Shown piece by piece: positions 29,236 to 33,632 of a stretch of DNA of 33,632 nt. A program made the position numbers and the translations under genes. Numbering within the stretch: position 1 is the first letter of the stretch; each line of letters starts with the position of its first letter. Source of the DNA: Planctomycetia bacterium (GTDB taxonomy: Bacteria > Planctomycetota > UBA1135 > GCA-002686595); the NCBI GenBank assembly GCA_005789645.1, contig SXXH01000066.1, positions 1-33,632 on the forward strand. Direction: 5' to 3'. Under the pieces are notes generated by a model. That model did not search any database. It saw nothing but the letters and a program-made list of their open reading frames with translations, and had not been told where the DNA came from.

Positions 29236-30423
29236 TCAGTCGTACAGGCCCACGACCTCGACCAGGCGGGGACCGCGATCGGGAGTCGCCAGCGCGAAGG
29301 TCAGTTGTCCCGCGTCGCTGCGATCGCGCTTGAGCGCGACGCCAGCCGCCTCGCCATCGAGTCCGAGCACGTAGAACACGAGGTTGAAGCTCGGTCTGCC
29401 CGCCTCGTCGACGAGTTCCGGCTGCCAGCGCGCCTGGCGCCGCGTCTGGCGCACCACGCGCTCGAGCACGGCGAGGCCCGCCTCGAGCGGAGTGGCGCCG
29501 CGCCGCAACAGCTCGACGATCGCGTGGCTGCCCTGCGCCAGCACGCAGGCTTCGCCGCGGCCGGTGGCGCCAGCGCTGCCGGCCTCCTGGTCGCAGTACA
29601 GGCCCGAACCGATGATCGCCGAGTCCCCCACCCGTCCGGGGATCTTCCACGCGAGACCCGAGGTGGAGGTGCAGCACGCGATCGCCCCATCCTTGGCGAG
29701 CGCGGAGACATGCACGGTGCCGGTGATGCGATCGCGCAGGAACTCGCGCCGCGAGCGCGCCAGCGCGGGTGCGCCTGGCGCCTCGGTGGATCCAAGGTGC
29801 GGCAGCTTCGGCGGCGGAGGCAGGCGATCGTCGTTCGTCGACATCGTCTCCTTCCAATCCATCCACTTGCGGCGCGACGCCTCCGTCAAGAGGTTCGCGT
29901 GGGGATGGCCGTGGGCGCGCGCGAACCGCTTTGCGTCGGCGCCCACGAGCAGCACGTGGTCGGTGCGCTCCAGCACGAGGCGCGCGATCTCGCTGGGATG
30001 CAGGGTGTCCTCGATGCACGCCACAGCGCCGGACTTGTGCCGCGGTCCGTGCATGCAGGCCGCGTCGAGCTGCACCACGCCCTCTTCGTTGGGCAACCCG
30101 CCCAGGCCCACCGAGTCGTCCAGCGGATCGGCTTCGACCATCTTGATCGCTTCGATGGCGACGGCGAGCGGATCGGCGCCATCGAGCAGGTCTTGGTAGT
30201 GGAGCTTGAACCCGGGGAGCGCGTTGGCGCTGCCGACGAGCACGGGATGGTTCGTGCGCGCCTGCCGCGGCGCGACGGTGGCGGCGGAGGGGGAGGCGCT
30301 CGCGGGACGCGGCGCGGCGGGCTCGATGGCGCCGGGGGTCGCGCACGCGGCGAGGCCCGCGCCGGCGGCGAGGGCGGCCAAGAGGGCGCGGCGATCGGGG
30401 GTGCTTTCGTGGTCGTTCGTCAT
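29236..30423 (-). CDS. Glycosylasparaginase-type Ntn hydrolase, exported
   Basis: A 395-residue member of the N4-(beta-N-acetylglucosaminyl)-L-asparaginase family, which cleaves the GlcNAc-Asn bond of glycoprotein remnants and matures by self-cleavage. The signal region has a twin-arginine (RRALLAALAAGAGLAAC) and a lipobox with Cys27, suggesting Tat export and lipidation. The alpha part includes DDSVGLGGLPNEEGVVQLDA and MHGPRHKSGAVA. The nucleophile should be Thr236 in RDRITGTVHVSALAKDG, identified by its distance to CTSTSGLAWKIPGRVGDS; the Gly normally two residues after it is His. IIGSGLYCDQEAGSAGATG completes the site. ATG 30423 overlaps the M28 peptidase stop (ATGA), so the two genes are translationally coupled. 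Confidence 0.92.
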   Translation of the reverse strand: MTNDHESTPDRRALLAALAAGAGLAACATPGAIEPAAPRPASASPSAATVAPRQARTNHPVLVGSANALPGFKLHYQDLLDGADPLAVAIEAIKMVEADPLDDSVGLGGLPNEEGVVQLDAACMHGPRHKSGAVACIEDTLHPSEIARLVLERTDHVLLVGADAKRFARAHGHPHANLLTEASRRKWMDWKETMSTNDDRLPPPPKLPHLGSTEAPGAPALARSRREFLRDRITGTVHVSALAKDGAIACCTSTSGLAWKIPGRVGDSAIIGSGLYCDQEAGSAGATGRGEACVLAQGSHAIVELLRRGATPLEAGLAVLERVVRQTRRQARWQPELVDEAGRPSFNLVFYVLGLDGEAAGVALKRDRSDAGQLTFALATPDRGPRLVEVVGLYD

Positions 30424-32213
30424 GGCTGCTGCTCCTGCGCTCCTGCGCGTTGCTCCATCGTCGTCGTTGCTCCGTCCCCGGAACCGCGGGGCGAGCCGAG
30501 CACCTTGCGCGGCTCGAGCGGCGTGTCGAGGCCGAGGCACCAGCGACGCAACTGGTCGCGAGCGTCCAGTTCGTGCGCGAGCCAAGCCGCCTCGAGTTCG
30601 GCGTCGCCCGCGGCGCGCGCGCGCGCGACGCGCAAGGTGGTCGCCGCGCGCGCTGCGCGCAGCAAGCCATCGAGGTCGCGCGCGCGCGCGTCCGCCACGC
30701 ACAACGCAGCCGACAAGACGACCGTAGCGCTGCGGCGCAGCTCCTCGGCATCGACCATGTCGAGCCGGTCCAGCGATGTGTGGTAGGTCCAGTCGGGGAA
30801 GTGCCACACCAGCGCGGCGGGCACCTTGGCGCGCAGGTACACGACGTGGTCGCTGCCGCCCTCGTAGGGATGCTCGCCGAAGGTCCAACCAGGCTCCTTC
30901 GCCGCGACGGCGTGGAAGGCTTGCCGCAGCACCACGGCGAGTCCTCCCCCGCCGAACTCCGCGGGCTCGACCGTCGTGGAGCCCCAAGCGGTGTGCTGGT
31001 CGGGCGCGAGCATGCGCCACGCACCCGGATCGGGCTCGCGCTCGAGCAACGCCTTGGCGCCAGTGCGCTCGGGGCTCTCGCCCAGCATGTCCGCGGCGAT
31101 CGCCGCCACGACCCCGCGGCGCGTGGCGGCGAGGTGCGCGCGCGACTGGTGCATCTCGTCGCCGAACACGAACACGAGGCTGCGCGAAGGCCGCGCGCCT
31201 TGGCGCGCCAGTCCCGCGGCGGCCTCCGCCATCTCCAGCGCCGCCGCTACGCCCGAGGCGTTGTCGCAAGCGCCGGGCTCCTGCACGTGCGCGGCCACGG
31301 CGACCTCCTCGCCGCCGCGCAGGTCGCCGACCACGGTGGCCAGCACGGTGCGCACCGGCCGCTCCGCGATCTCGACCACCGCCCGGAACCGCGCGATCTG
31401 TCCTGTTTTTTTGACAAGCCGCGCCAGCACGCGCGGCGACACCTGCGCCACGGGCAAGGGTGCGGGATGCGCGACCGAGCGGTAGCCGACCGCATGCTCG
31501 TGCCGGCCGCGCCCCGCGGGATCGACGTTGAACCGCGCGAGGTCCGCGGCCACCACCAACGCGACGCCGCGCTCCTTGGCCGACGCGAGCCGCGGCCCGT
31601 CGAGCGGCTCGGCGCCGACGAGGACGCAACCGGGCGTCGCGTCCTCGAGGCGCGCCACGATCGGGCCCTCGACCTCGGCCGAAGGCGCGAAGGTCGGCAG
31701 CAACAAGCGATCTTGGTCGTCGCTGGAGTCGAACTCCAAGAGAGTCTCGGCGCGGCCGTCCTCGAGGATCTCCAGCCGCGCCGACCGCCCCGTCCAAGCC
31801 GGGCGGGGCTCGGAGGAGAGCACCTGCAGCTCGAGTCCTTGCTCCCGGCCGAATCCAACGTCGGCGAGGCGGGCCAGCACGAGGTCGAGCGCGCGATCGT
31901 AGTCCTCGTTGCCGCTCTCGCGCCGCAGGACCTCGAGTTCGGAGACCACCCCGAGCATGCGCGCCGCGTCCAACCGTCCCGCGAGCGCCGCCACATGGCG
32001 CGTGGCGCCATGATCGTCGAGGTGCGAAGGCACGACGACTTCGGAGTTGGCGCCGGCGTCCTCCGCCGCGCTCGCCGGCACGCCGCCGCCGCGCGCGGCG
32101 AGGTCGATCAGCTGCTGGTCGGAGAGCGTCCCGCAGGCGGCGACGAAGAGCCACCCAAGCGGCGCCACCACCGGGCGCGGCCTTCGCGAGGAGCGTTGGC
32201 GCGCAGGCCTCAC
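30420..32213 (-). CDS. M28-family zinc peptidase lipoprotein
   Basis: A 597-residue predicted aminopeptidase of family M28. GTG 32213 overlaps the mtnP stop (GTGA) and starts a lipoprotein signal whose lipobox ends at Cys27 (PLGWLFVAAC). A PA-like insert region around DATPGCVLVGAEPLDGPRL precedes the catalytic domain. Metal ligands are visible: His and Asp in VAAHVQEPGACDNASG, the catalytic Glu in FVFGDEMHQSR (where many relatives have two Glu), Asp in AADMLGES and the last His in YHTSLDRLDMVD. Codons 268-270 contain a run of seven A, unusual in this GC-rich gene. The C-terminal 90 residues are an Arg/Ala-rich helical extension. The gene is the middle member of a three-gene operon with glycosylasparaginase downstream, suggesting degradation of peptides or glycopeptides outside the cytoplasm. 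Confidence 0.92.
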   Translation of the reverse strand: MRPARQRSSRRPRPVVAPLGWLFVAACGTLSDQQLIDLAARGGGVPASAAEDAGANSEVVVPSHLDDHGATRHVAALAGRLDAARMLGVVSELEVLRRESGNEDYDRALDLVLARLADVGFGREQGLELQVLSSEPRPAWTGRSARLEILEDGRAETLLEFDSSDDQDRLLLPTFAPSAEVEGPIVARLEDATPGCVLVGAEPLDGPRLASAKERGVALVVAADLARFNVDPAGRGRHEHAVGYRSVAHPAPLPVAQVSPRVLARLVKKTGQIARFRAVVEIAERPVRTVLATVVGDLRGGEEVAVAAHVQEPGACDNASGVAAALEMAEAAAGLARQGARPSRSLVFVFGDEMHQSRAHLAATRRGVVAAIAADMLGESPERTGAKALLEREPDPGAWRMLAPDQHTAWGSTTVEPAEFGGGGLAVVLRQAFHAVAAKEPGWTFGEHPYEGGSDHVVYLRAKVPAALVWHFPDWTYHTSLDRLDMVDAEELRRSATVVLSAALCVADARARDLDGLLRAARAATTLRVARARAAGDAELEAAWLAHELDARDQLRRWCLGLDTPLEPRKVLGSPRGSGDGATTTMEQRAGAQEQQP

Positions 32214-33070
32214 AGGTACTTGCCGACGAGGAGGTCGAGGCGCAGGCGCGCTTGGGGACCGATCTTGTCCTTGGCGGTCATGATGGCGTGCTTGAGCGCC
32301 GAACCGCAGCCGCAGGAGCGCGGCATGGCCGCGACCTTGGGCGCGAGCGCCGCCACCAAGCGCTTGGCGTTGCCGACGTTCTTCGTCATGACCGCCACCA
32401 CCTGCTCGACGGTGACTGCGTCGTGTGCTTCGTGCCAGCAGTCGTAGTCGGTCGCCCTGGCGCTCGTCGTGTCGCAGAGCTCCGCCTCGCGCGCGAGCTG
32501 GGCCTCCTGCAGGTTCGTCATGCCGATGACGTCGACGCCCCACGAGCGGTAGATGCGCGACTCGGCGCGAGTGGAGAACTGCGGTCCTTCCATGTTCACG
32601 TACACGCCACGGTCGTGGACGACTTGCCCGAGCGCACGCCCCGTGGCCACGACCTCGCGCCGCAGGTCCTCGCAGACCGGGTCGGCGAACATCACGTGCG
32701 CCACGACGCCATCGCCGAAGAACGTGTCGACGCGATGGCGCGTGCGGTCGAAGAACTGGTCGATGGCGACGAAGTCGCCCGGCGCGATGTCCTCGCGCAT
32801 CGATCCGACCGCCGACACCGAGAGGATGCGTTCGACGCCGAGCTTCTTGAGCCCCCAGATGTTCGCGCGGAAGTTGAGCTCGTTGGGCGGGATGCGGTGG
32901 CCGCGGCCGTGGCGCGGCAGGAACACCATGGGCACGCCCTGCAACTCGCCGCAGATGTAGCTGTCGCTGGGATGCCCGAAGGGCGTCGAGAGTTGCACCT
33001 CGCGCACGTTCGCGAGGCCTTCCAGCTCGTACAACCCCGAGCCCCCAATCACGCCGATCGTCGTCGCCAT
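32210..33070 (-). CDS. mtnP: S-methyl-5'-thioadenosine phosphorylase
   Basis: Cleaves methylthioadenosine to adenine and methylthioribose-1-phosphate in methionine salvage. From ATG 33070 the protein has 286 residues, normal for the family. Motifs are IGVIGGSGLYEL, PRHGRGHRIPP, NFRANIWGLKKLG, NMEGPQFSTRAES, GMTNLQEAQLARE and TDYDCWHEAHDAVT; the DYD sequence marks preference for 6-aminopurines and separates it from guanosine/inosine phosphorylases. A GAGGTGG Shine-Dalgarno sequence 5 nt upstream decides for ATG 33070 over GTG 33079. It is the first gene of an operon with an M28 peptidase (GTGA overlap) and a glycosylasparaginase, an unexpected partnership for a cytoplasmic salvage enzyme. Confidence 0.95.
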   Translation of the reverse strand: MATTIGVIGGSGLYELEGLANVREVQLSTPFGHPSDSYICGELQGVPMVFLPRHGRGHRIPPNELNFRANIWGLKKLGVERILSVSAVGSMREDIAPGDFVAIDQFFDRTRHRVDTFFGDGVVAHVMFADPVCEDLRREVVATGRALGQVVHDRGVYVNMEGPQFSTRAESRIYRSWGVDVIGMTNLQEAQLAREAELCDTTSARATDYDCWHEAHDAVTVEQVVAVMTKNVGNAKRLVAALAPKVAAMPRSCGCGSALKHAIMTAKDKIGPQARLRLDLLVGKYL

Positions 33071-33270
33071 GCACGCCACCTCGTCGCGCGCTCGTGGCCG
33101 GGACGCCGACCGATCCTGCGCGCGTTGGAAGGATCATTCCCCACGGCGTGGCCCTTGGCGAGAGGCTGCCGCATGGAAAAGTCATGCTCCGGCCGCGTGA
33201 ACGGGCAGTCGGCTCTCGCGACCGCGCCTCGGACATCGAGACGCGACTTCCAGCGCTCCCCCTGCGACCC

Positions 33271-33284
33271 GAGCGAGCACGCTC
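33271..33284. other. Small hairpin in the mtnP upstream gap
   Basis: GAGCG (33271-33275) pairs with CGCTC (33280-33284) around AGCA. It lies in the 253-nt gap between the mtnP start and the stop of the Arg/Gly-rich gene on the same strand and may end that gene's transcript. Otherwise the gap holds only a weak -10 candidate (CAGGAT, minus, 33118-33113). Confidence 0.3.
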
Positions 33285-33323
33285 CCTGACTGAAGTTGGC
33301 TCGAGGAATTGCTGCGCCTAGCG

Positions 33324-33632
33324 TCAGCTCTTGGAGCCACCGCGTGGGCCGGTGCCGCGTGGGCCGGTGCCGCCGCGTCCTGAACCACCACCCTGGCCGG
33401 GACCATCAGCACCGCGACCATGGCGCTGCCCAGACGCGTTTCCCGTCCCGCGGCCACGGCCTTCTGCGCGACCGGAGTCCGGACCCTCTCCGCGTCCCGA
33501 CGCGGGACCTGCGTTCGAACCGCGGCGCCAAGGTCCTGCCCCGGGCGCGCGTCCGCCCGCCGGGCCGCGTCGCTCGACGGCGTCTGCGCCGCGGCCGAGA
33601 GCATCCCGGCCTCCACGCCCGCGCTCGCCGCG
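33324..33632 (-). CDS. Arg/Gly-rich C-terminal tail, probably of a DEAD-box RNA helicase (start outside window)
   Basis: On the minus strand a reading frame runs in from the window end without a start and stops at TGA 33326-33324. The 102 visible residues are almost all Gly, Arg, Ala, Pro and Ser, with many RG and RGG steps, ending GTGPRGTGPRGGSKS. Low-complexity RG/RGG tails of this kind are typical of bacterial DEAD-box RNA helicases (RhlE/CsdA type) and some other RNA-binding proteins, where they bind RNA non-specifically. A 15-nt direct repeat (33341-33370) encodes the repeated GTGPR. The helicase identity is an inference, since no catalytic domain is in the window; another RGG protein is possible. 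Confidence 0.7.
   Translation of the reverse strand, partial: RGERGRGGRDALGRGADAVERRGPAGGRAPGAGPWRRGSNAGPASGRGEGPDSGRAEGRGRGTGNASGQRHGRGADGPGQGGGSGRGGTGPRGTGPRGGSKS

Noticed and set aside
33341-33370. Tandem 15-nt repeat considered as a mobile-element or CRISPR-like feature.
   Set aside because: Two copies only, in frame, encoding GTGPR twice inside the Arg/Gly-rich tail.
33182-33616. A 144-codon minus-strand open frame at the window end.
   Set aside because: The overlapping frame ending at 33324 gives a coherent RG/RGG tail with a coding repeat, whereas this frame has random-looking Ala/Arg/Val composition and crosses the intergenic gap.

Overview
The window is about 33.6 kb of very GC-rich bacterial DNA, densely coding on both strands, with no mobile elements, CRISPR arrays or tRNA genes that I can support. 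Gene content points to a Gram-negative-type bacterium with many lipoproteins: a CRTAC1-type FG-GAP/VCBS protein with a UnbV/ASPIC tail, secreted EF-hand protein, M1 and M28 lipoprotein peptidases, an AsmA-like giant envelope protein and a bacterial class A RNase P RNA. The style (VCBS/ASPIC, EF-hand, small Sm-like and unassignable proteins) fits a high-GC planctomycete-like or other poorly sampled lineage, but the phylum is my inference.

Layout. 1-6356 (+): cell-wall and housekeeping run ftsH (5' end outside the window), folP, a small secreted protein, glmM, tsaB, alr. 6502-11765 (+): AsmA-like protein, mannose-1-phosphate guanylyltransferase and ruvX, tightly coupled. 11790-12656 (-): an alpha/beta-hydrolase whose nucleophile serine is replaced by glycine. 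12726-13103 (+): RNase P RNA with its own extended -10 promoter. 13302-17019 (+): a NUDIX protein, a 74-residue Sm-like protein and the VCBS/ASPIC protein. 17129-20795 (-): 1-Cys peroxiredoxin, a ferritin-like helical protein and an M1 aminopeptidase lipoprotein. 20864-21667 (+): unrecognised protein. 21683-22999 (-): secreted HExxH metalloprotease. 23120-27101 (+): a half-sized periplasmic-binding lipoprotein coupled to an NhaC antiporter, then an NSS sodium symporter with a 46-residue membrane partner. 27181-28335 (+): DegT-type aminotransferase. 28411-29208 (+): EF-hand protein. 29236-33070 (-): operon mtnP, M28 peptidase, glycosylasparaginase, joined by GTGA and ATGA overlaps. 33324-33632 (-): Arg/Gly-rich tail of a protein that starts outside the window, probably a DEAD-box RNA helicase.

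The most interesting regulatory signal is that several genes have a -10 hexamer of the form TAnnnT ending only 7-8 nt before the start codon (alr, M1 peptidase, peroxiredoxin, aminotransferase; weaker cases elsewhere). The RNase P RNA, whose 5' end can be set from its P1 helix, gives an internal ruler of 6 nt between the same hexamer and the transcript start. Together these suggest leaderless mRNAs as a common mode in this organism. Other genes show Shine-Dalgarno sequences or stop/start overlaps, so both initiation modes appear to coexist. Other points for follow-up are the serine-less hydrolase, the half binding protein fused into an operon with NhaC, and several perfect inverted repeats placed at promoters.
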